A stretch of 64,000 nt of DNA. Source: Campylorhamphus procurvoides. Its lineage: Eukaryota; Chordata; Aves; Passeriformes; Dendrocolaptidae. The stretch is from positions 88,442 to 152,441 of the forward strand of contig WBMV01000778.1 of the NCBI GenBank assembly GCA_013396655.1, in the 5' to 3' direction. The position numbers and the translations under genes were made by a program. Below, piece by piece: positions 36,101 through 49,900 of this stretch (positions are counted from its first letter, which is position 1; every line of letters begins with the position of its first letter). The notes under the pieces were generated by a model. That model was given only the letters and a program-made list of their open reading frames with translations, searched no databases and was not told where the DNA came from.

Positions 36101-39100
36101 CTCAAATAGGATTTGCCCAGGACAGCAAACACACTCTAGATTAAAAGGCAGAATCAATGTAAATGAAACAACAGGTAAAAGATAATCTTTCCAAGTGAAT
36201 AACATCATAACATCACTCTCCTTAGCACCTGCTACAGGAAAATGTCTTTCTATTCTGTAACAGCGTGTTGAGGAAGGCGTGTGCACTCCATGACAACCCT
36301 TGAGCCAGAGATGTACTTTGCATGGCATTGATATTTTAACCTACCACTGTGCTCCTCACTTAGGAAGGACAGTGTGCTGTCTGGGAAATATTCCATGGCT
36401 CTTGAAACTCTCCATAGTCAAGGAGCACAGTTCTGCTTTTCCTTCCATGATTGCTTAAAGATCTTATGTTGCCTTCCAGTAACATGCTTGGTGAGAGACT
36501 GAAGTGGCATTACAATGAATGGCAGCAGCAATTCATATGGAAAAAGTTTATTATAACCAAGGTAGTTAAACATTTTTACTGGGAGGAAGAAAAGTGGGCA
36601 TTCCACCAGTCCAGGCATAACTCCAACCAAATTGTCTCCTGGCAGGCGTGGGTGGGGGGTTGATGTGCTTGATGAAGCAGATTAGGGAAAAGAGGCTAGT
36701 TAATACAAACTAAGCCTGCTTTTAATAGTAAGTGCCTCTTCCCCTCCTTGAATAGTATGCAGACAAGCTCAAGAATGGCACAGTCACGGATAGGATGACG
36801 TCCCACAGCAGCTGGGGGGCTGTGGTCTGATCCTTAACATAGCTCGTGAGCCCACGCGCAGACACTGCCCTGGGCAGTGGGCTCGGGTGTCAGCCCTTCT
36901 GGCTCGGAGCTCTCCTGGCAGCTGATCCCCCCCAGCTACACAACCGGCCCCCCGGCCCTGTGACCCCACTGGCCCTTGAGCAAACCCTCCTTGGAAACCC
37001 CAGAACTGAGTGTCCTCACTTGCAAACACTGCATTCTGTGTCTGTGTGTGGTGGGGATGGCCCTTGCCAAAACAGAAGGCTCCACCTGCCACCCCGGGGC
37101 AGTTTTAGCATCAAATTTTTGGCTACAGTGTTGATGAACTGAAGAAAGTTCGAGGAAGCACAGCCATGGAAAGGAAGCAGAGGTATGAGTGAAAAGGAGG
37201 ACATCTGACAATGGACAACCACAAAGATACTAGTTTTGATGGGTAGAGGGCAGAGGGAACACAATGAGGAGTGGAAAAAGCCATTCTGAAAGGAGCATAT
37301 ACGGAAGAAAAATGGGTGAGACAAAGGAAAATAAAATTCAAGCTTACTAGTGGGAAAAACATTAAGAACTAGTCATGGGGAGAAAAATACACTGAAGGAT
37401 GAGGTGAAACACTCATTGCTCTGGGATTTGCAGGTGAGAGCCAGCCAAACCCTCCAACAAGTACCAAACTATTGACCTTGGGAGAGGGCCAAGACATATA
37501 TCTGATTTTTCTTGTAAAGTAAAAAAATACATTTATGGGAATTATTATGCATTTTAACCAAAATTAGCCATGGGACAGTGCAGTAAAAAGGGACAGATGC
37601 TGCTAACTCTGTTTTTCAGATACGTGTTGCATTGTTAGCACTGTGATTGTCCCATTATGACTGGACATACCACTGCAGGAGGAACTGGATACTTGGATTA
37701 GAAACCAGAAATGCTCATGGAACTTAGAGCTCTGTTCTCTAGTTCTCACCAGATTTGAAAATTCAGTAGTGGTGAAGATTAAACACTGGTTTTCTTAGAA
37801 TCCAGAAACATTCATAAAAACTTGTAATTCCACCCTGACTGTTCTGAGTATCAAAAAAGGTGTATTTTAGTGCCCTGGCACGAAGGCACAAAGTGAACTA
37901 AAAGGCAGTGACAAGGTAATTAGATTTACTCACAATCCCTGACTTCAGCATGTCTGTGGCCATCTTGTTAAATAAGACAAACCTCAGGAAGCTTGGCATG
38001 AAACACACTTTTAGCACAGCTATATAGGACAGCTTGGCCAGAAATGGAAAGGCAGGTGCTGCGAGTACGTAGACGGGGCTCATTTACTCTTGTAGGACTT
38101 TGGTTTTTACAGCTAAAAACACAAGGTGATGTGCAAGGTGGCTTACCAAAAATATGCAATTTGAAAGCCCTGTGAGGTTCCCTTCTCCTGGTAACATCAA
38201 GCTGTGGGCTGCACTGCTGCAAGGACATCTGCCAGCTCCAAAGGTGGGTAGAACGGAGGTGGGGCAAAGGATGGAGCACTGAGAAGACTTTCTCCTCTCC
38301 AAATAAACATGTGTTTAATCAACACCTGCCCAGAGGCTACCAGAGCATCCATGTGCAGCATGCTGGTGAGCCTACAGTCACACCTACTGCATGCAGGCAT
38401 CTATGTCCAAACATCTCCTGACAGAGGAAGGATAAAGAATAAACGGAAACTGGGAGTGAATTCACTGCATATTCCTAGAAGAATTCCAGGAAGAAGAGAG
38501 CAAGGGCTGAACTGCATGGACTTGCTGTCAGCTCCCAGTCAGTACCTCCCCTGCACAGGTAGGATGTCAGGATCCAGCCTGCTTCACCTCCATTCAGATT
38601 AGACAAAACATGAGCCTCCCTCTTGCCATGATTGATGCCAGTGTTGCCTTGGGTTAGTTTGGAACAGGATGGTTTAAAAGAGATGGACCTGTTGGGTTCA
38701 AACATGTGCCATGCTGCATTGAACTCACTATCATAAAATGCCACAGTGTACTGAGACAGGTACTACTGGTCTAAAAGTCCCCAGAGACCTTGGCTGCTTT
38801 CGATACCCGCAGCTACTGTTGCTTATCTGAGCATGCTTGAGGCATTTTGAAACAAACTGTTGTCCTATTTGAGGTCAAACAGGTTTCACTGATCTCTGGG
38901 GTGACCTTATAACAACTCACCATCAGACATCTCAGTTTACTTAGCTCAGAGGGACAACTTAAGAATTCACAAATCCGCACAAAAAGGCTCTGAGGCTGTT
39001 GGAGGCACCCTGGCAGTGATCGCAGCAGGATTCATCCCAGCTCCATTTTGCAAAAAACACCACAAAGCTCCTTCTACTCCTTTGTTTCAGACTGTACTGT

Positions 39101-40169
39101 ACTTTGTGTTGCATCCAGTTCTCGGGGGATACTTCACAAATACAGGTGACACTATGGCTTCTGTAGAGCTGGAGAAATGAAAATATATTTGCAACATTCC
39201 ACTGCCTTTTTGTGAAGATCAGGCATCACTTCAGTTCGCTTTCCCAGACATTCTCCATGGGGGTGCCATTTTTCAGACTCTGTTATTTTACTTTATTTGC
39301 AAGTAAATTGATGTTATACATTACTCAACAAAGAACTCCACATTTTATAATGTATTCTATGCCTTCAGCTTAACTAATGAACTTTGCTTACACCAAGAAA
39401 ACATAAATGCCATCTTTTAACTTCATCGGTGTCTTTCATGTATTTTTGTTAGGAAATAACACTACACATCCATTAGAACCATGGGTGATGAACCCAACTC
39501 TGGATGGTTTAGATGATTTTTTCTGAGCACGCATGATGTCGACGCTTTCTAGACAGTATAATGAGCCCAGGGAATGATTTCTTAGCTCCTGTGGCACTTG
39601 TACTATTATGGCAAGGCAAAGGAATACATCTTTGCATAATGCATTCATTTTTGCAATGTGCTGTGAGTCCAGGAAAACCTCATACTGTCAGTCAGTGGAT
39701 TAAATGAACAGCAGAGCTGTAGCCATGTGATGGAAAAAGCCAGGCAATAGGGTTGTTTGTGCTGCTGTATTACATAAACATGACTTTTGCCGGTTAACGC
39801 CCTCCCGCTGGGCGCTTCATGCTGCATCATATGCATGTCATGTTATGTTAGGCTGCACACCAACAGCAGAGAGGGGGCTGGGGAGCAGCCTGTCTGTGCA
39901 GAGGAGGCTACAGCCATCGTGTACCAGCTTCTCATGACCTGATCTACCAGGGAACCCCAAGAAAGGAGTTGCAATCATTGCAACAGGTCACGATAAACAG
40001 AGCAGTTCTTTCTAATTTTCTGATTATGCTTAGGCCTTACTTGAATACCTTATAACTGTGCCTGTATAATTTCTTATTTGCTGCTCGTATTGCTCTATAG
40101 CTCAATAATGAAAATATGATTTTTAAAAAATGAAGCACCTCATGTCACAGTTTCAATGCGACTGAGAGG

Positions 40170-40365
40170 TTTAAAAGGGTGAAACAGTGGAGCAGGTTGC
40201 CCAGAGAGGCAGTAGATGCCCCATTCCTGGGCACATTGTAGATCAGACAGGACAGGGCTCTGAGCAACCTGATCTAGTGGAAGATGTCCCTGCATACATA
40301 GGGGAGCTTGGATTAGATGATCATTAAATGTCTCAAACCACTCTAATTTTTTGTGATCTAGGATG
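40170..40365 (+). repeat. CR1 LINE 3' end, diverged
   Basis: The blocks 'aggttgcccagagaggcagtagatgcc', 'gacagggctctgagcaacctgatctagtgg' and 'tgtccctgcatacataggggagcttggattagatgatc' follow CR1 3' UTR order on the + strand. The end near 'attttttgtgat' is a degraded terminal octamer. Confidence 0.8.
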
Positions 40366-40443
40366 TGAAAATCAAGCACTCCAAATGCAGCTTCTCTGCA
40401 ATGACTATGAGTGCCGTGTCTTTGGCCACTCAGGTGCAGCCAG

Positions 40444-40479
40444 ACTGAAGGCTGCCCCCACACTGAAGGCTGCCCCCAG
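40444..40479. repeat. 18-bp tandem duplication
   Basis: The unit actgaaggctgcccccac occurs twice in succession, with only the last base changed in the second copy (ccccag). It lies in an intron just after a CR1. Confidence 0.9.
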
Positions 40480-41231
40480 CCCAGCACAGAGCAGGCAGCC
40501 CAGGACAGCTTTACCCTGCAGTAACATCCTTGCCAGGCTGAATGCTAAACCTCATTTCCAAAAGCAGCCTAAACACTCAAGGTGCAAATCACCACAGAAA
40601 GCAAGTAAGTTGCAGACTTCTGAGCGCTGTCCTAATTTTGGAAGGAAGTTGACACCTCTGACGTTGGCTGGGGCATTGGAAAATTTGGTTTCTCGTCTTG
40701 CTCCTTATTCAGCAAAATGTCTGCTGAGCTCAAGGGCATCATATACTAATAAATTTTATTAGTTTTAATAAGCTACATGTTGAAGCTTTCAGTCTCTGAA
40801 GCATGTATGCCTGTGGACACCACTGATAAATCCCAGTTCAGAATGACCATCACTTCCTACAGGACAGGTGGCATTTTAAAAGAATCCATGAGTGATGATC
40901 CATTACTTGAGCACTGTTGTGAAATCACACTGGAGAAACACATGATGCCAGGATGAAGTTTCACTGCACTTGGAGACTTTTTGGATCTAAAATTACTAAA
41001 TGTTTATATACCTAATAACTGATTTCCTTTCTCCATCACTTTGAACTCACCACTTCTAGCTGGAAACTAGCTGTATTAATGAGTGGTTATTGCCTTCAGA
41101 TAGTATCATATCCATGCATTCCTGCCAATATGTGATAAACATATCTCCCCCACCCCCCAACTCATTTGCTTTCTGCAAAGGCACTGGAACACCTGTGCAG
41201 TGCAGAGATTCCTGCTGGAGCAGAGCTTTCA

Positions 41232-41588
<357 letters not shown>

Positions 41589-43410
41589 TCAGCCACTTGG
41601 TAAACAGTGTAATTAATGCTTTTTCTAAGCTTTTCAAACATTGATAGAAGCCCAGACAAAGCTGGTTCTGTTCTCTGTATATGCCTCTCAAAGCTCATTA
41701 TAGTCCAAGGTACAGAAACTCAGGACATCTTTGTTGAGATGTCTTCCAGTGATTAATTTCTTCTAATGAGTATACAATGAGACTATTCTTGCAAATCAGT
41801 GCAGCAATATCCAATAGCAACCATGGGCAGGCAACTGCCCGTAATATACTTCAGTTGTTCAGCTTGTGGAACACATCTCACCTATAACATAATGCAACAT
41901 GATGGCTCCTTTTACTTTAGTTAACTGACCAGCAACGCACATTTTGTGCCAGAATAAGTTGCTTCCATTTAATTTTCATTGTGCAAACCAAGCCACTGTG
42001 CTTCATTGCAGGATACTGTGAATGTTAATGCTGGAATAAGATTTCACCACTGCATCATATTTGACATGAAGCAAACAGAAAAGAGTGTGCATGAAAGTGC
42101 TAAATTAGTTTTAAGGTCATCAGTATCTGATTTAATTAAGCCATTGACCAAAAGGGATGTGCAGTTAACAATGAATGGATGAAGATTCATTTTAGACAAT
42201 ATCACAAGTACAGGCATCTCTTTTTTTTTTAGAGATAATGTGGCAGGGATCCAAATAGCTGCTCTAAAATGAGTCTTGGAGACAGTGGAGAATAATGTGA
42301 TTTTTAGGTTTTTATATTTCCACACATGCAGTCAAACAGGAATTTCCTGCCTAGCGATTTTTCAGAATTGTTGATCACCAGAAGAGAAGCCCTCATCACC
42401 CATTCAGGAATTTTGCTGTTAATGGCAGTGATATGCAATATGCAATATGCAAACCTGAAACGAATCCATGGCCATAAACCCATCGGCAAAAAAATGATTT
42501 AGCGATGAGGGAATTCTCCCTCTGTAACACATCCCTCAATTTCTCACTGCCCAAACTTGGGGAAAATAAAAGGGAGAAACAATAGAAATGGCAGAAACAG
42601 CAGAAAATAATGTGCTTAATGAATATGCACTAATGAGTTTTCAAGTAATATAACTGGAAGTAATTAACACACTCATAAAACTGAAGCAAAAGCAAGAGGG
42701 AGGCAAAGTTTAACTAAAAAAAAAATTAGGAAGTCCCTTATAATGAGCATGGAGAACTGCCTTGTACGAGGCTCTAAATTAGTTACAGAGAAATTAATCT
42801 ACAACAAGTGATCAAAGGCGAGAAATATAACAAGATTAAACAACATGGTGCTGGGAGCATTGAAGGTGACACACCTTTACGGGGCTGATTCTTGTACCAA
42901 ACCTGAGCCTGCAGATGCATTTTGACTGCACAAGCAGCTCTTCCAGGTAAGGCACCATATCCTGCATGTCCTGCACTCAGCCCTCAGAGCAGCACTCACG
43001 TCCACCTGAGCACCTATGCAAAAATCTCTCACAGTAGAAACAGTTTCATACACTGCTTTTGGGACACATTTTGGTAACTCATCTTTTGCAGTAATTGGTC
43101 ATTTAATTCTCGATGTCTTATTAAGGAATTGGTTATAATCAGTCAGAAAATGGGAAAAACAACAAAGCTGAGAACTGACCTAATGTTCCTTCTCTTGTTC
43201 CTCCTCTAAGATGTAAATTCTACCTTGTCATCTGATATGTTTTGTCTCACACCAGCCACTCTGACTTAGCACCAGGAACATTTGTGGCCTGTCAAAGTGG
43301 TCTGAGATGGGGTGGTGAGCAACCAGCTGCCTCCCCTGTCACGGGTAGAAGCATCTGGCAGACCTCAGCTTCCAAGACAAGTACATTCCTCCCAACAACT
43401 TTCTGTTTGT

Positions 43411-43676
43411 CTTAATAGGTTTTAGGGAGAAGGGGTTATATTCTTCACATATGCTGGGAGCTGGGTGCAGTTGAGGATCACATACATAGGAATATGGGGG
43501 AAAGATTCAAATTCCAAAACCAATCATCTTTTTTTCTGGATGAATTTCCCTACTGGGACCTCAGGTCCTGTAGACCCCATTTTTCACACATGCTTGTTGC
43601 CTAAGGCATCACTTTCACTGCTCTCTGTTTAGGCTCCGTGATGACAGAACTGATGTTTCTTTCTCATACTGTCCTT
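43411..43676. repeat. Unclassified dispersed repeat, copy A
   Basis: The segment shares ordered blocks with 45881-46107 in the same orientation: 'cacatatgctggg', 'gttgaggatca', 'ctggatgaatttc', 'cactgctct/cctgttta' and 'gatgacagaactgat'. Relative to copy B it has about 27 extra bases near 43590-43616. I recognise no transposon hallmark in it. Confidence 0.75.
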
Positions 43677-45660
43677 TATCTGCCACTGGGAAACCAAAAA
43701 TGACGTTTCACTTCATCTCCCGAAAGCCAAAGGCTGGAAATGTACTGGATATAGGAGTATGTGGGGCAGCTTAAAAAACCACTTGTCTTGAGGGTCCTTA
43801 ATTTTAAAAAATTAGTGAACCATCAGGCAGGTGGAAGCAAGTCCTTGTCCACCTAATATGGACATTTAATGTAGTTTTACATGGGGTGCTCGGTAAAATA
43901 ACTCTCCTAAGTGTGTGCCTACCTTACCCCTGAGGCTGAAGAAGAGAAATTGATGCTTTCAAGGCTTCCTGATAGCTGTCCATCAAGTCCCTCCATGCCC
44001 TGGGAATTTATTCCTCCACTTCATTCTTTCCTTGCAAAACAGTAGACTTGATTTCTAGTCTGTTTTGCTTCAGCTCCCACCCACCAGAAAGTGAGTTGTT
44101 TTTTTTTTTCCCTGTTGGATTATAAAGCTGTCTGCTATCAAATCTTTCTCTTTCACATAGGGACGTGCAGAAAATAATAAAGTCAACTCTTCACCTTCTG
44201 TGGAATAAACTAAGTAGTCTAAGCTTCTTAAGTCTCTGCAAGGCAGGTTTCCATCATTTTGGTCTATCTCAAGTCAGCTCTTAATGTGTTCACACAAGGA
44301 TTTGCACCAGATTAACTAAATTGGTTTAAAAATGAATGAAGGTGAACCTTTGTAACCTTCCAGGACAGAAAATACTGACACCTGCTTTACCTCTCTGCCC
44401 TAGGGCTTTCCCATCTGTTGTGTCATCTCTGGTACTGCCATCACACCACGGCCACTGGTGCTCCTGGGGCTCCTCAGCTGCCTGTCACACAGCCCTACTC
44501 AGGGGCCAGCAGGGAGGGAACTGATTTAAAGAATAATCACTTTGATCTCTTTCCATTAGTCAAGCTTTGCATTTGAATCCCCTGTTTGAAGCTGTAGATG
44601 GAGACATAATGTGAGCTGGCTTGAAGCCAAGCAAAGGTTTTTCTTCCCTCTCCTCCACTGCTCCCTCCAGTCCTGGTGTGTCCATGCTTGTCCTTGGCTG
44701 TGGGCCCACCAAGCCCATCCAATTTGCTGAACTTGAAACTTCAAGGACATCTCCTTTCACATGACTGACTCCTCATTAGCTGTCCCTGCATGCAGTGGTT
44801 TTACACACATGCCCCTGCACACCCTCCTCTGCCCCCAGCACAGACCCTGCAACCCCACAGTCCATGGCCCTGCTTTGCTCTGGATGGACACCAAGCTTTC
44901 CATGCTTGCAGGATATGTGTGTCCCCACATGTCACTTCACTTGCACCGAGCACAGTGATCTCACCTGACCTTTGTGCAGTCGCTACTTTCTCATTTATGT
45001 ATTATTTATGTATATATATGTATTAGTTATATAGCCATGATATGGCAAATGATCTGAATCCAGCAGAAAATACAGCTCAGGCTTGAAGAGAGCACACACA
45101 GAAATAGATTAGGATAGATCACTCTTAGGATTTCATCTATGGGCTTGATCTTCCCTTTCCTTCATTCATTTCCTTCAACCTCTCCTTCCTTGCTCTTTCC
45201 CTACTGCCTCACTATTAACAGTAGAAAACCCTTCATTTCAAGCTGTGCCGTTCGCTTCACTGCCTTCTTGACTTTTGATCTCTTCAGTACCTGAAAACAG
45301 TAATTTTTTTTTCTCCTCAGCCTCTTAATTTCTCTCCTTCTGGGTTAAACAGCCAGATGAGTATCTTCATTTATTCACATTTTACAATCCTTACATCATG
45401 GTCAGTCACTTACAGCTGACCATTTCCATCAGTCCATAAATGCTTCGGTTTCTTAGGCATTATTTAATTATGTTTGCAGGAAAGCTGCTATTCAAACTAA
45501 AGCTGTACAGTGTCATATTGAACAGCTCTTCAGATGATTCACATGTTTGAATTCACAGCAATGGATTACTATTTTTTTGCCTTTTTCCTTTTCTTCTGAC
45601 TATTCCAAGGAGCTTAAATAACTATCCTTGGACAAGTGCACATATTTAATTTTCTTAGGG

Positions 45661-45880
45661 CATCATAGAATCATAGGATTGTCTGGGTTGGAAAGGACCT
45701 CTAAAATCATTGAGCCCAACCATTAAGACAGCGCTGCCATTTCCACCACTAAACCATGTCCCTCAGTGACACATCTACATGCCTTTTAAATACTTCCAGG
45801 GATTGTGACTCCACCACTGCCCTGGGCACCTTGTTCCAATGATTGGATAACCCTTTCAGTGAACAGGCTTTTTTGATTGT
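45661..45880 (-). repeat. CR1 LINE 3' end, antisense
   Basis: It begins with the canonical inverted CR1 terminus 'catagaatcataggattg' and continues 'gggttggaaaggacctctaaaatcattgagcccaacc' and 'ggcaccttgttccaatg'. It stops abruptly near 'gtcctaatatg', where unrelated sequence (copy B) begins. This is probably the 3' part of the same CR1 that resumes at 46108. Confidence 0.9.
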
Positions 45881-46107
45881 CCTAATATGTTTTTGGGAAG
45901 GAGGTTTTACATCCATCACATATGCTGGGGTTGAGTGTGGTTGAGGACCATGTCTACAGGAATACTGGAGAAAGGTTCAAATTACTAAAACAATTTTCTT
46001 TTTTCTGGATGAATTTCATTATTGGGATTTCAGGTTTCACTGACTCCATTTTTCATCCCCTTTCACTGCTCCCTGTTTATGCTCTACAATGACAGAACTG
46101 ATCTTTC
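45881..46107. repeat. Unclassified dispersed repeat, copy B, inside a CR1
   Basis: This is the second copy of the segment at 43411-43676, lying exactly between two CR1 parts. The CR1 sequence expected between those parts (several hundred bases) is missing. Copy B therefore either replaced it or marks a deletion junction. No target-site duplication is obvious. Confidence 0.75.
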
Positions 46108-46990
46108 TTTCTCCTGTTCAATTTGGTGTCATCTGCAAACTTACTGAGGGTGCACCCAACTTCCTATCCATATCTGGTAAAGATGCTAAACAGGACCGGC
46201 CCCAATACTGAGCCCTGGAGAACCCCACTAGTGACCAGCTGCCACCTGGGTGTGACTATTCACCATCACTCTGAGCCCAACCATCCAGACAGTCCTTTAG
46301 ACACTGAACAGTGCATCCATCCAAGCCATGAGCAGCCAGTTTCCCACAGCCAGGAGAATGCTGTGGGAGACTTGTCAAAGGCTTCACTAAGGTCCAGGTA
46401 AACAACGTGCACAGCCACTCCCTAATCCACTGCATGGGTCACTTTGTCACAGAAGGAGATCAGGTTGGTCAACCAGGACCTGTCTTTCCTAATCCTGTGC
46501 TGTCTGAGCCTGATTCTCTGGTTGTCCTGGATGTGCAGTGTGATGGCACTCGAGATCTGTTCCATGGCCTTCCCTGGCACTGAGGTCAGGCTGACCAGCC
46601 TGTAACTCCCCAGATCCTCCTTCTGACTCTTCTTGTATACAGGAGCCACATTTGCCAACCTCCAGTCGCCTGGGCCTTCCCCCTGATCCTCATCCATGAA
46701 CACTCAATGCTACTGTCCCCATTAAGCTCCAGACAATCAAGACACGCCATAACATACAGGGCTACCCCACTACCTCTCCTTCCTTGCCTATCCCTTCTGA
46801 AGGGTTTAGAGCCATCCACTGCAGCCCTCCAGTTGTGCAAGTCATCCCACCATGTCTCCATGATGGCAGCAGTTTTCCTGCAGCACAACAGCTTCGAGCT
46901 CCTCCTGCATGCTGTCCATTGATACCCTTCCAATGCATTTCAGCAGGGCTATTGATCCCACCACCTTTCCGGGGAGGAAGCCCTAATTTC
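46108..46990 (-). pseudogene. CR1 LINE ORF2 remnant, endonuclease and polymerase parts fused by deletion
   Basis: Read on the - strand, two pieces of the CR1 ORF2 protein are recognisable. One at about 46920-46700 is an endonuclease stretch including ETWWDDLHNWRAAVDGSKPF and RRDRQGRRGSGVALYV. The other at about 46690-46430 is a reverse-transcriptase stretch including GDWRLANVAPVYKK, YRLVSLTSVPGKAMEQ and SWLTNLISF. In an intact element hundreds of residues separate them, so an internal deletion joins them near 46695. The frame shifts between the pieces. The 3' UTR-proximal part (46108-46250) includes 'ggtgtcatctgcaaacttactgagggtgca'. The element is dead. Confidence 0.85.
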
Positions 46991-49900
46991 CACATTAACA
47001 TGTCTCAGTAAAACAGTAGGTTCTGAAGTAGTTTCTAAAGTGTATAAAGCTTATCCTTTACACTGCATTTTTTAGACTGTCTTCAACGTATGCACTGTCA
47101 ACAAAAGTAATCTCCCAATTTTAGACAACCCTATTGTAGAAGTGCTGTCAGGTCAAGGGCATTCATCTTCTTCTGTCCTTCAAACATATAATAACCACAA
47201 AGCACCCACATTTCCACACTTTTAGTCACATACATTGTCTTGTCAGCATACGCAGTCCTCTCGGCTCTCAAATTGCATATATTACAGGGCCCATCCATTA
47301 TCTAAAGACGTAGTTCGTGGATCCACTTCATTTCGCCAGCTCCCAACCCAACTCATATCTCACGAGAAGACAGAAAGTGTAATACCCTCTCGCCTAACAC
47401 CTAATGACTTGCTCCCTGTCACACGGAACCTTGCCAGAGGGGCTTGATGGAGAACTGCAGCCGCGCTGTTATTTCCCTAAACACTCATTCTAAAAACGTA
47501 ACTTTCTCTGAACATGTACCCATGTACAGCCACAAAAATGGACTTATAACTCAGCCCCTCTGGCACATGCATATTGTTTTAAGAGGAGTAACAAATGACT
47601 CCTATTCATCTGTTTGTGACTGATAGTCCTGCAATATTATCCATCGAGACAGAATTTTTGCTGCCTCCTCACAGACAAATGGCAGATAAAGGGTAAAGAA
47701 CCTCAGCCCTGTTGAATTTGATGGGAAAACATCCACTGTTTTAAGTGGCAGCAGAATTTCTGGGTAAGGCTGCACCCTTCAGCATCAATGACACCACCAA
47801 AAGCACAGAGAGAGGAGCACAGGAACTGATGCCATAAATCATTTGGAGGCTGGTGGTCCTACTTGTTTTAATGCTTTCTAAGGGTGCAGCAGATGTATTA
47901 GGTGCAGTCAGGAGGCATCATGTATAACTAAGGTGCTCTGACATTTCTTTTTAAAACCAAAACGCTGTGAAAGCATCTTTGTAAGTTTTTAACCATTTAG
48001 GATCAAATATTACAAGAATTTTGGGTGGAGAACAAGAAGGAAAATGGGAGAAAATGTTATTTTCTCTGTCTTAAAAGACTCACTGTGGTGAGACACCCTG
48101 CAGACTTCATGCTCTGGGGTTGCTAACTGGTGAGGCCAGGGTAGGTCACTTTGGACCAGAGACATGCCCTTCACCATGCCAGCAAATATACGTCAAACCT
48201 GGCCAAAGCTGGGCATGGTCACGCTTGGGCTCACTGAGCAAGCAGAAAGCAAAATGTGGTTGGGAAAGATAAGCTGCATGTGCATCAGGGGAGGTGGCAG
48301 GTGGTCCAGGGAGGGAGGGTGTTCAGGGCTTTGCCCTTCACACTGGTGGCACAGCCCAGGACTGCACTGTTTCAGGACTGGCTAAGTCCCTGTACCTCTG
48401 TCTAGGTGGATAACAAGGCTGTAATCTCAGATGCCTCCTATGAGGTGAAAAACTAATCAAAACCCAAGAGTGTGTGACTCTGCAGTTCCACACTGAGGGG
48501 AACAATGTTAATTTTAGAGGTAAATGTAATTTTTGGCATCTCCTGACATGGAGCATTTGATCATGTCACCTTTAACATAGTGCTTTTAAAAGACCTGCTG
48601 GAATGACAGAGAGGTTTCCCTGAGAGATGGTATTACAGTGTCCCATCCAAAACAACACAATATTTGAAGAGGAATGTGCAATCCACACAGAAATACAGCA
48701 GGAGAAGGTTGGTTTCTTGCAGCTCTTGAAGATGTGGGGTAGGAGAAAGGCAGAGTCAAGAAGCGGACATTCACTGCACGTAAGACAGCAGACAACTCAC
48801 CAATCAAAGTGATTTTTCTTTGTATTTTAGTGTGTTTTTTGCAAAGTTGCAATACAAATTCAGAAAGCCTCCCTGCTTGCAAAAATGAGTAAAGTGATTT
48901 AAATTCCTGAATACTGCCTTGTCCAAATGGGAAATGCTTTTGTGTGAAAAGGCCTGACTTTGCTCAGCACAGCTCAGAGGCTCAGCTTTTTTCACCTGCA
49001 TTTCTAACAGCAGACCCTGAAACATCCTTTCCAAAACACACAGCTTCAGCCATGCCACACTTCACTTCTGTCACCCCCTGCTGTCATTTTAATACAAAGA
49101 ACAAAAAACGAAACATCCCCAAACCTCTCTCATTTCCCAGCATAGCCCAAAGGAGGCCATGTTGCACTTTTTCCATGGCTCTGTCTCACAAGTCACTCTA
49201 TAGACAATAGCAGATTAATTATAACCACGGGTTTAGCAAATCCCCATGACAAGACATCCTTATTGTGGCTGAGACAGCGTGTGCTGAAATGATAGGGAGG
49301 AAATCTGCTCCTTTCCCACATACAGGCCTCTTGGTGGGCTTGTTACAATGGCAAAGCAGCACAGCTGCTCTCCCTGAGCCAGGCAGGGGACTGAGGGCCC
49401 GAGCGTGACTTTGCAGGCTGCAATGTCATCTGTGGCAAGGGCTTGGGAGACTGAGATGAGAAGGAAGGAGGTGGGGAGACTTTGCTTGATTTGGGATTCA
49501 TTCAACTGACCAACACTTTGGATGCTTTGATAAAAAGAGACCATGAGAATCAGAGCAGAGATAGAAATCAGGTCCTGGGAAAAAATGAAAAGAGATAATT
49601 TAAGCAATGACATATACGAAGACACCTATCCTCAACAGCATTATTTTGATGTTCACCTTTATTGAGAGATGGGATGAAACACTGCATTTCTTTCCTGGGC
49701 TCTCTCCTTCCCATGTTCACAAAAACATTTCTGTTAGTTAAAAATGTACTGACAAATTGCAGGACAAATACCATCAGATATCAGAAACAAATCTGCAGAA
49801 CAGGGTGAGATTTGCTTCAAAGCAAGTCCCTTGGGCAGTGCCCACCTTAAGCTCAGGGTTAAGGAGAGAAGCGATGCTCACATTTTGCAATCACTGCTAT

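Noticed and set aside
43411..46107. Intact LTR retrovirus with copies A and B as its LTRs
   Set aside because: The 2.2 kb between the copies contains no gag, pol or env-like frame, and copy B sits inside a CR1. No TG...CA ends or target duplications were seen.
46422..46933. Host reverse-transcriptase-like gene
   Set aside because: The sequence is a CR1 ORF2 remnant with an internal deletion and a frame shift; no host gene structure surrounds it.
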